Assembly (NCBI GenBank): GCA_018240325.1
Contig: JAFEFZ010000254.1
Coordinates: 1-44,321 of the forward strand
DNA length: 44,321 nucleotides
DNA from: Pseudomonadota bacterium
Lineage (GTDB): Bacteria; Pseudomonadota; Gammaproteobacteria; Burkholderiales; Burkholderiaceae_C
Direction: 5' to 3'
Each line of letters begins with the position of its first letter. Position 1 is the first letter of the stretch. Shown one piece after another: positions 24,811-32,952 of the stretch. The notes under the pieces are model-generated. The model had not been told where the DNA came from. It did no database searches and worked only from the letters and a program-made list of their open reading frames with translations. The position numbers were made by a program, and so were the translations under genes.

Positions 24811-24826
24811 CTGGATAAACCATCAG
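24811..24826. promoter_or_regulatory. SOS box-like site 2 upstream of lexA
   Basis: CTGGATAAACCATCAG fits the CTG-N10-CAG pattern exactly and is placed 22 bp before the lexA ATG. Together with the site at 24792 it forms the tandem arrangement expected of an autoregulated lexA promoter. Confidence 0.6.
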
Positions 24827-24848
24827 CCCTTGCCTGGCTGGCCGCGCA

Positions 24849-25538
24849 ATGATCGACAGCCCCAAGCTCACCGACCGGCAGCAGCAGGTGCTCGACCTGA
24901 TCGAAAGCGCGATCGAGCGCACCGGCGCGCCGCCCACCCGCGCCGAGATCGCCGCCGAACTCGGCTTCCGCTCGGCCAACGCCGCCGAAGAGCACCTGCA
25001 GGCGCTGGCGCGCAAGGGCGTGATCGAGCTGGTCGGCGGCACCTCGCGCGGCATCCGCTTGCAGTCTGACACATTGCGCGCGCTGCACGCGTCGCGCTTC
25101 AACCAGGTCGGCAGGCAGTACACCCTGCCGCTGCCCAGCCTGGCGCAGCTGAGCCTGCCGCTGGTGGGCCGGGTGGCAGCCGGCTCGCCGATCCTCGCCC
25201 AGGAGCACGTGGACCAGACCTACCTGATGGAAGCCGGCCTGTTCCAGCGCCGGCCCGACTACCTGCTCAAGGTGCGCGGCATGAGCATGCGCGACGCCGG
25301 CATCCTCGACGGCGACCTGCTCGCGGTGCAGCGCTCGCGCGAAGCCAAGAACGGCCAGATCGTGGTGGCGCGGCTGGGCGACGAAGTCACCGTCAAGCGC
25401 TTTCGCCGCACCAAGGCCGGCGTCGAACTGATCCCCGAGAACCCCGATTTCCAGACGATCGTCGTCGCGCCTGACGACGAGAGCTTCACGCTCGAAGGCA
25501 TCGGCGTGGGGCTGATCCGCAACACGATGCTGATGTAG
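24849..25538 (+). CDS. lexA: LexA repressor
   Basis: This 229-residue SOS repressor has an N-terminal winged helix (about 1-70; [20 protein letters not shown], then [18 protein letters not shown]) and a C-terminal self-cleaving protease domain. The scissile bond is A111-G112, the nucleophile S146 (GMSMRDAGI) and the general base K183 (DEVTVKRF). Spacings of 35 and 37 residues equal those in Escherichia coli LexA. RecA-stimulated self-cleavage would relieve repression after DNA damage. Two SOS-box-like sites upstream show autoregulation. Its stop is 2 bp before the Cdd1-type gene. Confidence 0.97.
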   Translation: MIDSPKLTDRQQQVLDLIESAIERTGAPPTRAEIAAELGFRSANAAEEHLQALARKGVIELVGGTSRGIRLQSDTLRALHASRFNQVGRQYTLPLPSLAQLSLPLVGRVAAGSPILAQEHVDQTYLMEAGLFQRRPDYLLKVRGMSMRDAGILDGDLLAVQRSREAKNGQIVVARLGDEVTVKRFRRTKAGVELIPENPDFQTIVVAPDDESFTLEGIGVGLIRNTMLM

Positions 25539-25540
25539 CG

Positions 25541-25900
25541 ATGGCGCGGCTGCTGAAGTGGCCCAAGGCTGCCGGCGCGGCCGATTGCCGCGAGCTGGAG
25601 CAGTTGCCCAACATCGGGCCGGCGCTCGCCGCCGACCTGCGGCGCATTGGCATCCGGCATCCGGCCGAGCTGCAGGGCCGCGACCCGCTGGCGCTGTACC
25701 AGGCGCTGTGCAGCGCCACCGGCCGCCGCCAGGATCCCTGCGTGCTCGACACCTTCATGGCCGCGTGCGACTTCATGCGCGGCGCCGCACCGGCCCCGTG
25801 GTGGCACTACACGCCGCAGCGCAAGCGGATGTACGCCGGGATCGGCACCGGCACCGGCTCCAGCGCGAATGCCGGCGGCGCGGCGGCAAGACCGCGCTGA
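25541..25900 (+). CDS. Helix-hairpin-helix Cdd1/mitomycin-resistance family protein
   Basis: This 119-residue protein contains a helix-hairpin-helix-like element, ELEQLPNIGPALAADLRRIGI (about 17-38, split here by a conserved LPNIG turn). The family's second half follows: GRDPLALYQALCSATG, RRQDPCVLDTFMAAC and PWWHYTPQRKR. This is the pattern of Pfam Cdd1, annotated as a pathogenicity locus or mitomycin resistance protein, whose exact action is not settled. The 2-bp gap to lexA indicates a shared transcript, so it should be induced by DNA damage. The last 20 residues are Gly/Ala-rich and probably disordered. Confidence 0.85.
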   Translation: MARLLKWPKAAGAADCRELEQLPNIGPALAADLRRIGIRHPAELQGRDPLALYQALCSATGRRQDPCVLDTFMAACDFMRGAAPAPWWHYTPQRKRMYAGIGTGTGSSANAGGAAARPR

Positions 25901-26113
25901 AGCGGTGCACTGCCTTTCGCGCCAGGCTCGGCCGGGGTCGGCCGACGCTGGCCGGACTCAGCGGCGCCCTGAGCACCCGTCGCACCGCCGCCAAGGCCGC
26001 CCCTGAACGCGATCGGGCCGCACCAGCCGTGCAATGCTGCCTGCGGCCGAACGCCTGCAAGCTGATCGGCAGGCCCTAACCGGGATCGATCTGGCAGACT
26101 GCGCGCCGCCGCC

Positions 26114-27259
26114 ATGGACACCACGACCCTCGTCTTGCTGCTCGGGATCAACATGATCTGCTCGGGCGGGCTGTTCTATTTGATCCAGCGCAGGATGCCC
26201 GCGGGCAGCGGGCTCGGGATGTGGTCGGCAGCCGCGGTCGTGTTCGGCGGCGCGTACCTGGTGCGCCTGGCCGAAGGGCTGCACGCACCGACGCTGCTGT
26301 CGCCGGTGTGCGACCTGATGATGGTGGCCGCGGCAGCGATGTTCCTGGTCGGGTTGCGCCAGTTCCTGGGGCGCCCGTCGCGTGCCTGGCGCAGCGTGGC
26401 GGCCGGCACTGCGGCCTACACCGCGGCGCTGGCCGTCGCGCTGTGGAGCTGGGGCTTGCAGGGCCGCTACGCGCTGCTGAACTTCACCCTCGGTGCGGTC
26501 TGGCTCGCGTTCGGCGCGACGGCGCTGCGCTCGCTGCTGCGCGGCGACGACCCGGTGGTGCGCGCGCCGATGCGGGTCGCCGCGCCGTTGATCGGCACCC
26601 TCGGCGTGCTGACGCTGCTGCGCGGCGCGACGATCGTGCAGGACGGCATCGGCTCGATGTACGGCACCACGTCGGGCACGGTGTACTACCTGTACGCGAC
26701 GCTGGCGGTGGTCCTGCAGTCGCTGAACCTGCTGTGGATGGTGTTCCTGCGGCTGCAGGCCCGGCTCGCCGACCTGGCCAGTCGCGACGCGCTGACGCGG
26801 CTGCTCAACCGCAACGGCCTGGACGACCGGCTCGAGCAGCATTTCGCACGGCGCCCGGTGCAGCCGGTCACGCTGCTGCAGGTCGACGTCGACCACTTCA
26901 AGCGCATCAACGACGAGCACGGGCACGGCATCGGCGACCGCGTGCTCGAGGCCGTGGCCGGCACGCTCGCGGACCACGTGCGCGCCGGCGACTTCGTCGC
27001 CCGCGTCGGCGGCGAGGAATTCGTGATCGGCTGCGTCGGCGGCGAGGCCGCCGCACATGCGCTGGCCGAACGCCTGCGCGCCGACATCGGCGCCTTGCGC
27101 ATCGCGCTGCCGCAGCCGGGCGCGCAGCCGGTGCAGTGCACGGTCAGCGTCGGCCTGTCGCGCGAATTCGCGTCGCTCGACCGCTGGGAAGCCGCGTGGC
27201 GCGAAGCCGACCGCGCGCTCTACGCCGCCAAGCAGCTCGGCCGCAACTGCGTCGTCTGA
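26114..27259 (+). CDS. Membrane diguanylate cyclase (GGDEF)
   Basis: This 381-residue protein would make cyclic di-GMP from two GTP. About six hydrophobic helices occupy residues 5-212, with no recognised extracellular sensor domain. The GGDEF domain (about 220-375) has an intact active-site GGEEF at 299-303. An inhibitory I-site RAGD lies at 290-293, five residues before it, and metal-binding D258 is in LLQVDVDHFKRIND. Both activity and product inhibition are therefore expected. It stands alone, with a 213-bp gap upstream in which nothing was recognised, and a strong hairpin follows the stop. Confidence 0.92.
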   Translation: MDTTTLVLLLGINMICSGGLFYLIQRRMPAGSGLGMWSAAAVVFGGAYLVRLAEGLHAPTLLSPVCDLMMVAAAAMFLVGLRQFLGRPSRAWRSVAAGTAAYTAALAVALWSWGLQGRYALLNFTLGAVWLAFGATALRSLLRGDDPVVRAPMRVAAPLIGTLGVLTLLRGATIVQDGIGSMYGTTSGTVYYLYATLAVVLQSLNLLWMVFLRLQARLADLASRDALTRLLNRNGLDDRLEQHFARRPVQPVTLLQVDVDHFKRINDEHGHGIGDRVLEAVAGTLADHVRAGDFVARVGGEEFVIGCVGGEAAAHALAERLRADIGALRIALPQPGAQPVQCTVSVGLSREFASLDRWEAAWREADRALYAAKQLGRNCVV

Positions 27260-27267
27260 GATCGTCA

Positions 27268-27288
27268 GGGCTGGGCATCGCCCAGCCC
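27268..27288 (+). terminator. Terminator-like hairpin after the diguanylate cyclase
   Basis: GGGCTGGGC (27268-27276) pairs perfectly with GCCCAGCCC (27280-27288) around a 3-base loop, 8 bp after the stop codon. There is no T-tract. It is the strongest short inverted repeat seen in the window. Confidence 0.55.
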
Positions 27289-27298
27289 GCGCCCGTTC

Positions 27299-27314
27299 GG
27301 GCCGTGTACGGCCC
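27299..27314 (+). terminator. Second hairpin in the same gap
   Basis: GGGCCG (27299-27304) pairs with CGGCCC (27309-27314) around TGTA. It lies directly after the first hairpin and after a small CCCG-TT-CGGG stem (27292-27301) that would compete with it. It may back up termination. Confidence 0.35.
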
Positions 27315-27619
27315 TGCGCTTGCGCTGCGCAATGCCCGCGTCGCCGCTCGAGGGCCGCGCCGGCACCGAGGCACGGCATCGTGCGGCCATCGCCGGCCGA
27401 GCGCCCGTTGACCCCGACGACGGCCTGCCCCGCGGTCGAGGCCAAGGAGCGCTGAAGCGCGCGGCTGCGCTTCCCGCAACGTGGTGCAACGCCAGACGAC
27501 GCGCCGCACCGGCACCGCAGCCGAAGTGCCGGGCCCGGCGCCCGTTGTTCGGGCTTTTGCACGCCGGGCAGCGCCGAACAATGGCTCAAGTTCCCACCGA
27601 CGTGTCCGAAGTCACAGCC

Positions 27620-28045
27620 ATGCCTACTTTCAGCCTGCTGCTTCGCCCCCGCTACCGCGAAACCCTGGCCTCGCGCATCGGTTGGCGCGAGGAGGTTTGC
27701 CCGCCGTCGCTGCGCCAGGCACCGCGATCGGCCTGGCAGCGGATGTGGTGCTGGCTGCTGGCGCCGGGCGCATGGCATTCGTCGCCGCCGGTGCACCGCC
27801 TGCCGCCGGTGCGGCGCGCCTTCCTCGACACGCTGGCCGACGTCGCCGACCCTGCCGCCGGCACGCTGGCCGACCGCATCGGCCATGCCCATTCGCTGCG
27901 CGACCTGTGGCACCTGCGCGCCGAGGTCTTCAACGTCGTCGCCCGCAGCCACAGCCAGTCCGAAGCCGAGCAGCGCCTGGCGCGGCTGAACTGCCACTTC
28001 CCGACACGCGCGCCGCGCTCGGGCTTCGTGCCGCTGCTGTCATGA
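27620..28045 (+). CDS. Unrecognised small protein, first of a paralogous pair
   Basis: This 141-residue protein is not recognised. It is soluble and rich in Arg, Trp and Leu. Its C-terminal half (PVRRAFLDTLADVAD, then DLWHLRAEVFNVVARSHSQS and ending FPTRAPRSGFVPLLS) parallels that of the next protein. The start at 27620 (MPTFSLL) is preferred; an in-frame ATG at 27581 would add 13 residues. Neither has a strong Shine-Dalgarno sequence. Its stop overlaps the next start (ATGA), so the two are translated together. No function is proposed. Confidence 0.55.
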   Translation: MPTFSLLLRPRYRETLASRIGWREEVCPPSLRQAPRSAWQRMWCWLLAPGAWHSSPPVHRLPPVRRAFLDTLADVADPAAGTLADRIGHAHSLRDLWHLRAEVFNVVARSHSQSEAEQRLARLNCHFPTRAPRSGFVPLLS

Positions 28046-28377
28046 GCGGCGCGCCGCGCCACCACCTCGAGCGCGACGTGGTCGGCCATGCGGCCGACCA
28101 CCTGGCGCAGGGCCAGCTCGCGCGCCTGGCCGCGCGGCGGGCCTTCGTGAACCTGAAGCAGACCTATCTGCTGGTGCTGGAGGGCGCGTGCGGCAGCCGC
28201 GCCGACTGGCTGCGCCATCAGGTGCGCCAGGCCGCCGAGCCGGCCGACCTGTGGCTGCTGCGCGGGCTGGTGTTCGAATTGCTGCCCGACACGGCCGGCC
28301 GCGCCGAGTTGCAGCGCGGCCTGCACACGCTGTTCCCGCCGCGCAGCGCCCTCAGCGGCTTCACGCCGCTGTTCTGA
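28042..28377 (+). CDS. Unrecognised small protein, second of a paralogous pair
   Basis: This 111-residue protein shares with the preceding one the pattern RRAF(L/V), then DLWxLRxxVFxxx, AExxxxL, FPxR and a terminal SGFxPL. That indicates an ancient duplication within the gene pair, or two subunits of a hetero-complex. It has no membrane span or signal peptide. The ATG overlaps the upstream stop by 4 bases. The last codons (GFTPLF and stop) are the first unit of a 27-bp repeat that continues into the non-coding region. Function unknown. Confidence 0.6.
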   Translation: MSGAPRHHLERDVVGHAADHLAQGQLARLAARRAFVNLKQTYLLVLEGACGSRADWLRHQVRQAAEPADLWLLRGLVFELLPDTAGRAELQRGLHTLFPPRSALSGFTPLF

Positions 28378-28463
28378 CGGCGGGGCTTCACGCCGCTGGT
28401 CCGAGCCCGCGGCTTCACGCCGCTCCTCTGAACCCGCAGCTTCACGCCGCCGTTGCGGGCGCG
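28357..28463. repeat. 27-bp tandem repeat growing from the end of a gene
   Basis: Near-copies of GGCTTCACGCCGCTGTTCTG begin at 28357, 28384, 28411 and 28438, a period of 27 bp. The first copy is the coding 3' end of the gene at 28042. Later copies lie after its stop and decay progressively. The period is nine codons, so each copy in frame again reads as GFTPL or SFTPP. The pattern suggests serial duplication of a gene end. Confidence 0.8.
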
Positions 28464-28526
28464 GCCGGCGGCCGCGCGCCCACGCGGCCCGTGCACCGCG
28501 CCGGGTTGGCACAATGCCCGGCAGCC

Positions 28527-29534
28527 ATGAACATCATCATCCTCGACGACTACCAGGACGCGGTCCGCAAGCTCGAGTGCGCGCACAAGCTCGAGAAGTT
28601 GAACGCGAAGGTGTTCACCAACACGGTCAAGGGCATCGGCCAGCTGTCGGTGCGCCTGCGCGACGCCGACGTGCTGGTGCTGATCCGCGAGCGCACCCAC
28701 TTCCCGCGCCAGTTGCTGGAGAAGCTGCCCAAGCTCAAGCTGATCAGCCAGACCGGCCGCGTCGGCGCGCACATCGACGTCGACACCTGCACCCGGATGG
28801 GCATCGCGGTGGCCGAAGGCATCGGCTCGCCGATCGCGCCGGCCGAGCTGACCTGGGCGCTGATCATGGCCAGCATGCGCCGGCTGCCGCAGTACATCGG
28901 CAACCTGAAGCACGGCGCCTGGCAGCAGTCCGGCCTGAAGGCGGCGTCGATGCCACCGAACTTCGGCATCGGCCAGGTGCTGCGCGGCCGCACGCTCGGC
29001 ATCTGGGGCTACGGCCGCATCGGCCGGCTGGTGGCCGGCTACGGCCGCGCCTTCGGCATGCAGGTGCAGGTCTGGGGCAGCGAGGCGTCGCGCGAGCGCG
29101 CCCGTGCCGACGGCTACGACGCCGCCGAATCGTGCGAGCGCTTCTTCGCCGGCTGCGACGTGCTCAGCGTGCACCTGCGGCTGAACGAGGCCACGCGCGG
29201 CATCGTCACGCTCGACGCGCTGTCGCTGATGAAGCCCACGGCGCTGTTCGTCAACACCTCGCGCGCCGAGCTGGTGCAGGAGCACGCGCTGGTGTCGGCG
29301 CTGAACCGCGGCCGCCCGGGCCTGGCGGCGACCGACGTGTTCGAGACCGAGCCGATCCTGCAGGGCCACCCGCTGCTGCGGCTGGAGAACGCGGTGTGCA
29401 CGCCGCACATCGGCTACGTCGAGCAGGATTCCTACGAGCTGTCGTTCAGCGCGGCCTTCGACAACGTGCTGAACTACATCGCCAACCAGCCGACGAACAT
29501 CGTCAACCCGGCCGCGCTGAAGGTGCTGCGCTGA
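28527..29534 (+). CDS. D-isomer-specific 2-hydroxyacid dehydrogenase
   Basis: This 335-residue NAD(P)-dependent enzyme would interconvert a 2-hydroxyacid and its 2-oxoacid. The cofactor motif GIWGYGRIGRLVAGY lies near 158-172. The catalytic Arg, Glu and His are in NTSRAEL, DVFETEP and TPHIGY. VLVLIRERTHFP and ISQTGRVGAHIDVD at the N-terminal part are typical of a branch near phosphoglycerate dehydrogenase (SerA-like) without the C-terminal regulatory domain. Substrate is not fixed. It ends in the CTGA overlap with the MFS gene, so the two are coupled, and the transporter may move its substrate or product. Confidence 0.85.
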   Translation: MNIIILDDYQDAVRKLECAHKLEKLNAKVFTNTVKGIGQLSVRLRDADVLVLIRERTHFPRQLLEKLPKLKLISQTGRVGAHIDVDTCTRMGIAVAEGIGSPIAPAELTWALIMASMRRLPQYIGNLKHGAWQQSGLKAASMPPNFGIGQVLRGRTLGIWGYGRIGRLVAGYGRAFGMQVQVWGSEASRERARADGYDAAESCERFFAGCDVLSVHLRLNEATRGIVTLDALSLMKPTALFVNTSRAELVQEHALVSALNRGRPGLAATDVFETEPILQGHPLLRLENAVCTPHIGYVEQDSYELSFSAAFDNVLNYIANQPTNIVNPAALKVLR

Positions 29535-30703
29535 GCACGGCCGCCGCGCACGCGCGCTGGGCGCTGCTCGGCGGCAACTTCGCGATCGGCTGCGCGGTGA
29601 TGTCGGCCGCCGGCGTGCTCAACGACATCGTCCGCTCGCTGCAGGTGTCGGTGGCGCTGGCCGGCCAGTTGATCGGCGCCGGCGCGGTGGTGATGGCGAT
29701 CGCCTCGCCGCTGCTGGCCGGGCTGCTGTCGGGCGCCGACCGGCGCCGGCTGCTGGTGCTGGCGCTGCTGTGGACCGCCACCGGCCAGGCGCTGTGCGCG
29801 TTGATGCCGGATTTCACGGCGCTGCTCGCCGTGCGCTGCCTGACGCTGCTGGGCGCGGCGGCCTTCACGCCGCAGGCGGCATCGGCGATCGCCGCGCTCG
29901 CGCCGGCCGCCAGCCGCGGCGAGGCGATCACCTTCATCCTGCTGGGCTGGTCGGTCGCCTCGGTGCTCGGCCTGCCGGCGTCGGCCTGGATCGGCGAAGT
30001 GCTGGGCTGGCGCTGGGCCTTCGCCGCGGTGGCGCTGCTCGCGCTGGGCGCGGCGCTGGCGGTGGCGCGCGCGCTGCCGGCGGGCATCCGCCCGGCGCCG
30101 ATGTCGATGGCCGACTGGCACGGCATCGCGCGCCAGCCGGTGCTGGTGGCGGTCGTGCTGGTCACCGCCTTCAGCAGCGCCGGCCAGTTCGTGCTGTTCA
30201 GCTATTTCACGCCCTACTTCGCACAGCAGCTGGGCTGGGGCGCCAACCGGATCGGCGCGCTGTTCCTGTGGTTCGGCGCGCTCGGCGTCGTCGGCAACGT
30301 GGTGCTGACGCACGTGATCGGCCGCAGCGGCGCGGCGCGCGCCGTGACGGTGTCGCTCGCCGGCATCGCGCTGTCGCTGCTGGCCTGGCCGGCCGCCGCC
30401 GGCCTGGGCAGCGCGATGCTCGTGATCGCGCCCTGGGCGCTGGGCTGCTTCGCGTCGAATTCGGCGCAGCAGGCGCGGCTCGCGCTGGCCGCGCCGGCGC
30501 TGGCCACCGCGCTGATCTCGCTGAACAGCTCGGCGATGTACGCCGGCCAGTTCGCCGGCGCCGGCATCGGCGGCGCGATCATCGCCGCCGCCGGCTTCGG
30601 CCCGCTGCACGCCGCGGGGCTCGCGTCGCTGCTGGCGGCAATCGGCCTGAGCCTGTGGGCCGGCCGGCGCATGCGCACGGCGGGCGTCAGCGCACCACCT
30701 TGA
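29531..30703 (+). CDS. MFS transporter, apparent CTG start
   Basis: This 390-residue major facilitator has about twelve hydrophobic helices and resembles the DHA1/AraJ-type efflux group (GRAEA-like SRGEAITFILLGWSVASVLG near 137-156). The first helix (ARWALLGGNFAIGCAVMSAAG) lies before any in-frame ATG, so the ATG at 29599 would cut it off. The codon at 29531 is CTG, overlaps the stop of the dehydrogenase as CTGA, and has AAGG about 8 bases upstream. A CTG start is therefore the best reading, though a GTG start in the overlap is not excluded. Its 3' end overlaps the convergent M48 gene by 17 bp. Confidence 0.75.
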   Translation: MSTAAAHARWALLGGNFAIGCAVMSAAGVLNDIVRSLQVSVALAGQLIGAGAVVMAIASPLLAGLLSGADRRRLLVLALLWTATGQALCALMPDFTALLAVRCLTLLGAAAFTPQAASAIAALAPAASRGEAITFILLGWSVASVLGLPASAWIGEVLGWRWAFAAVALLALGAALAVARALPAGIRPAPMSMADWHGIARQPVLVAVVLVTAFSSAGQFVLFSYFTPYFAQQLGWGANRIGALFLWFGALGVVGNVVLTHVIGRSGAARAVTVSLAGIALSLLAWPAAAGLGSAMLVIAPWALGCFASNSAQQARLALAAPALATALISLNSSAMYAGQFAGAGIGGAIIAAAGFGPLHAAGLASLLAAIGLSLWAGRRMRTAGVSAPP

Positions 30704-32204
30704 CCTCGGACCCCACCGGCGGCGCCGCCTGGCGGCCGTAGACGCCGTTGAGCAGCCGCAGCTGCTGCTCGGGCAGTTCGATCAGCGGCGTGTTGCGCGC
30801 CAGTTGGGCGAAGCCGCCGGCCGGCAGCGGCACCAGGTCGATCCGCCACGGGCGCGCGGCCGCGATCTCGGCGCCGGCCAGCGGCCGAAAGCTCAGCTCG
30901 GCCTCGCGCAGCAGCGGCTGCGCGCGCTCCAGCGCGGCGGCGCTGCCCGCCACGCGGCCGAGCAGGAACAGTTCGCCGCGCGGGCCGCTGGCGATGGTCG
31001 CGTCCAGCGGCCGGATGTTGCCCCGGGCGTCGCGCCGGCGGCCGACGAAATGGGTGGCCTGCAGCCCGCCGCCGAGCGTGAGCCGCTCGATCCGGCCGTC
31101 GGTGGCGCCCAGCGCCTGGCGCAGCACCGCTTCGTGCGAGCCGCCAGCCTTGCGCACCACCTCGGGCGGCACCAGCCGCAGCACCAGCCCGGCGTCGCCC
31201 TTGGCGTTGATCAGCGCGACCGAATCGCTGGCGTTGACGATGCGCCAGCCCTGCGGCGCGGTGATCGCGATGCCCAGCGGCTCGTGGAAGAAGTTGCGCC
31301 CGCGCACCACGCCCTGCGCGCGGCCGTCGCCGAAGGTCATGCCGTCGATCGACTGCAGATAGCGGCCGCGGCCGTCATCGGCCCAGCCGCCGGGCTGTTG
31401 CGCCAGCAACTGCTGCGCGGTCGTGCGGATCTGCTGCAGCCGCTGGTCGCTGCTGGGGTGCGAGGCCAGCCAGCCGCCCGAGGCCGGCGGCGCGCGCCCG
31501 GCGGCCCGGGCGGCCTCGGCGGCGAAGCGCTCCTGGTCGCCCAGCAGTTGGATCACGTCGACCATGTTGCCCGGGTTGAAGTGCACGCGCGCCAGGTACT
31601 GGGCGCCCAGCTGGTCGGCCTGCAGCTCCTGCTCGCGGCTGTAGCTGGCGATCAGCCCGGCGGCGCCGACTTCGGCCAGGCCGCCCGCCGCCTGCGCCAG
31701 GCCGGGGATGCCGGTGGTGGCCTCGACGATCGCGCCCAGCAGCGTCGCGCCGACCACCGCCGCCCCCGCACCCGCCTGGCGCGTCGCGCCGGCCGCGCCG
31801 TGGCGCGCGGTGACGTGGCCGATCTCGTGCCCGAGCACGCCGGCCAGGTCGGCCTCGCTGTCGAGGTAGGCCATGATGCCGCGCGTCACGTAGACGTAGC
31901 CGCCCGGCAGCGCGAAGGCGTTGACCTCGGGGCTGTCGAGCACCGTGAAGGTCCACTTCAGGTTCGGGCGGTGCGACGCCGCGGCCAGCTTCTGGCCGAC
32001 GCCGTCGACGTAGGCCTGCAGCGCCGCGTCGCCGACCACGCCGTACTCGGCGAGCACTTCGCGGTGCGCCTTGGCGCCCGCGGCGATCTCGGCGCGCTCG
32101 TCCATCACGGTGAGCTCGCGCTTGCCGCTGACCGGGTTGGTCACGCTCGCGCAGGCCGCGAGCAGCAGCGCAGCCAGCATCGGCATCAGCGACGGCCATC
32201 TCAT
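30687..32204 (-). CDS. M48-family metalloprotease lipoprotein
   Basis: This 505-residue protein has a lipobox (LLLAAC18) and so is exported and anchored in a membrane facing the periplasm. The zinc site is HEIGH at 126-130 with the third ligand E193 in RSREQELQADQLG, typical of the M48 BepA/YfgC-like group. The C-terminal half (about 290-505) carries no recognised repeat but includes FHEPLGIAITAPQGWRI, a segment found in long M48 proteins. It probably acts in outer-membrane protein quality control, by family knowledge. The gene ends inside the MFS coding region on the other strand. Confidence 0.9.
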   Translation of the reverse strand: MRWPSLMPMLAALLLAACASVTNPVSGKRELTVMDERAEIAAGAKAHREVLAEYGVVGDAALQAYVDGVGQKLAAASHRPNLKWTFTVLDSPEVNAFALPGGYVYVTRGIMAYLDSEADLAGVLGHEIGHVTARHGAAGATRQAGAGAAVVGATLLGAIVEATTGIPGLAQAAGGLAEVGAAGLIASYSREQELQADQLGAQYLARVHFNPGNMVDVIQLLGDQERFAAEAARAAGRAPPASGGWLASHPSSDQRLQQIRTTAQQLLAQQPGGWADDGRGRYLQSIDGMTFGDGRAQGVVRGRNFFHEPLGIAITAPQGWRIVNASDSVALINAKGDAGLVLRLVPPEVVRKAGGSHEAVLRQALGATDGRIERLTLGGGLQATHFVGRRRDARGNIRPLDATIASGPRGELFLLGRVAGSAAALERAQPLLREAELSFRPLAGAEIAAARPWRIDLVPLPAGGFAQLARNTPLIELPEQQLRLLNGVYGRQAAPPVGSEVKVVR

Positions 32205-32308
32205 CGTCGGTCCTCGGGTTCGGGTTCAGGCCGCAAGGGCCGTTCTGCCTGACGGCTTCATCGGGCGGCGCGGCGCCGGCCGGGCGGCGGCGGGTGCGGC
32301 TGCGGCAC

Positions 32309-32935
32309 TCACTTCGTGCCGAAGATCTTGTCGCCGGCATCGCCCAGGCCGGGAATGATGTAGCCGTGCGCGTCCAGGCGATCGTCGATCGCCGCCGTCC
32401 AGCAGCGCACGTCGGGGTGCGCCTGCTCGAGCGCGGCGATGCCCTCGGGCGCGGCCACCAGCACCAGCGCACGGATGTCGCGGCAGCCGCGGCGCTTCAG
32501 CAGCTCGGCGGTGGCCAGCATCGAGCCGCCGGTGGCGAGCATCGGGTCAATGACGAGCGCGCAGCGCTCGTCCAGGTGGCCGACGAAGCGCTCGAAGTAG
32601 GGCTCGGGCTCGAGCGTGCGGTGGTTGCGGCTGATGCCGACCACGCTGACCTTGGCGTTGGGGATCAGGTCGAGCACGCCGTCGAGCATGCCGATGCCGG
32701 CGCGCAGGATCGGCACCACCGTGACCTTGCGCCCGGCGATGCGCTCGACTTCGGCCGGCCCGGCCCAGCCCTGCACCGTCGCGCCCTCGAGCGGGAAGTC
32801 GGCGGTGGCCTCGTAGGCCAGCAGCCGCGCCAGCTCGCCGGTGAGCTCGCGGAACTTCTTGGTCGAGATGTCATGCTCGCGCAGCAGCCCGACCTTGTGG
32901 CGCACCAGCGGGTGGCGGACTTCGATCACCGGCAT
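32309..32935 (-). CDS. upp: Uracil phosphoribosyltransferase
   Basis: This 208-residue enzyme makes UMP from uracil and PRPP in pyrimidine salvage. The PRPP-binding loop is [21 protein letters not shown] and the uracil-binding end is [17 protein letters not shown]. The length is normal for bacterial Upp. The start at 32935 gives the family N-terminus ([16 protein letters not shown]). It follows the Bug receptor gene in the same direction by 17 bp and precedes the M48 gene by 104 bp. Confidence 0.96.
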   Translation of the reverse strand: MPVIEVRHPLVRHKVGLLREHDISTKKFRELTGELARLLAYEATADFPLEGATVQGWAGPAEVERIAGRKVTVVPILRAGIGMLDGVLDLIPNAKVSVVGISRNHRTLEPEPYFERFVGHLDERCALVIDPMLATGGSMLATAELLKRRGCRDIRALVLVAAPEGIAALEQAHPDVRCWTAAIDDRLDAHGYIIPGLGDAGDKIFGTK

Positions 32936-32952
32936 GGCGGCACCGCCCGGCG

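Larger units (their letters stand above)
27260..27619. other. Intergenic region with several hairpins
   Basis: This 360-bp gap after the diguanylate cyclase begins with two or three GC-rich stem-loops (27268-27314) and then shows no recognised gene or RNA. Open frames cross it but have low-complexity Arg/Ala/Pro translations. The promoter of the small gene at 27620 probably lies in its right half, though no clear hexamers were found. Confidence 0.5.

Noticed and set aside
26114..27259. Degenerate, c-di-GMP-binding-only GGDEF protein
   Set aside because: GGEEF, the metal-binding Asp and the I-site are all intact, so enzyme activity is the simpler reading.
28357..28463. CRISPR array
   Set aside because: The repeats are directly adjacent with no unique spacers, are imperfect and begin in a coding sequence.
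29599..30703. MFS gene starting at the ATG at 29599
   Set aside because: This start would remove most of the first membrane helix, and it lacks the coupling and AAGG site seen at the CTG.
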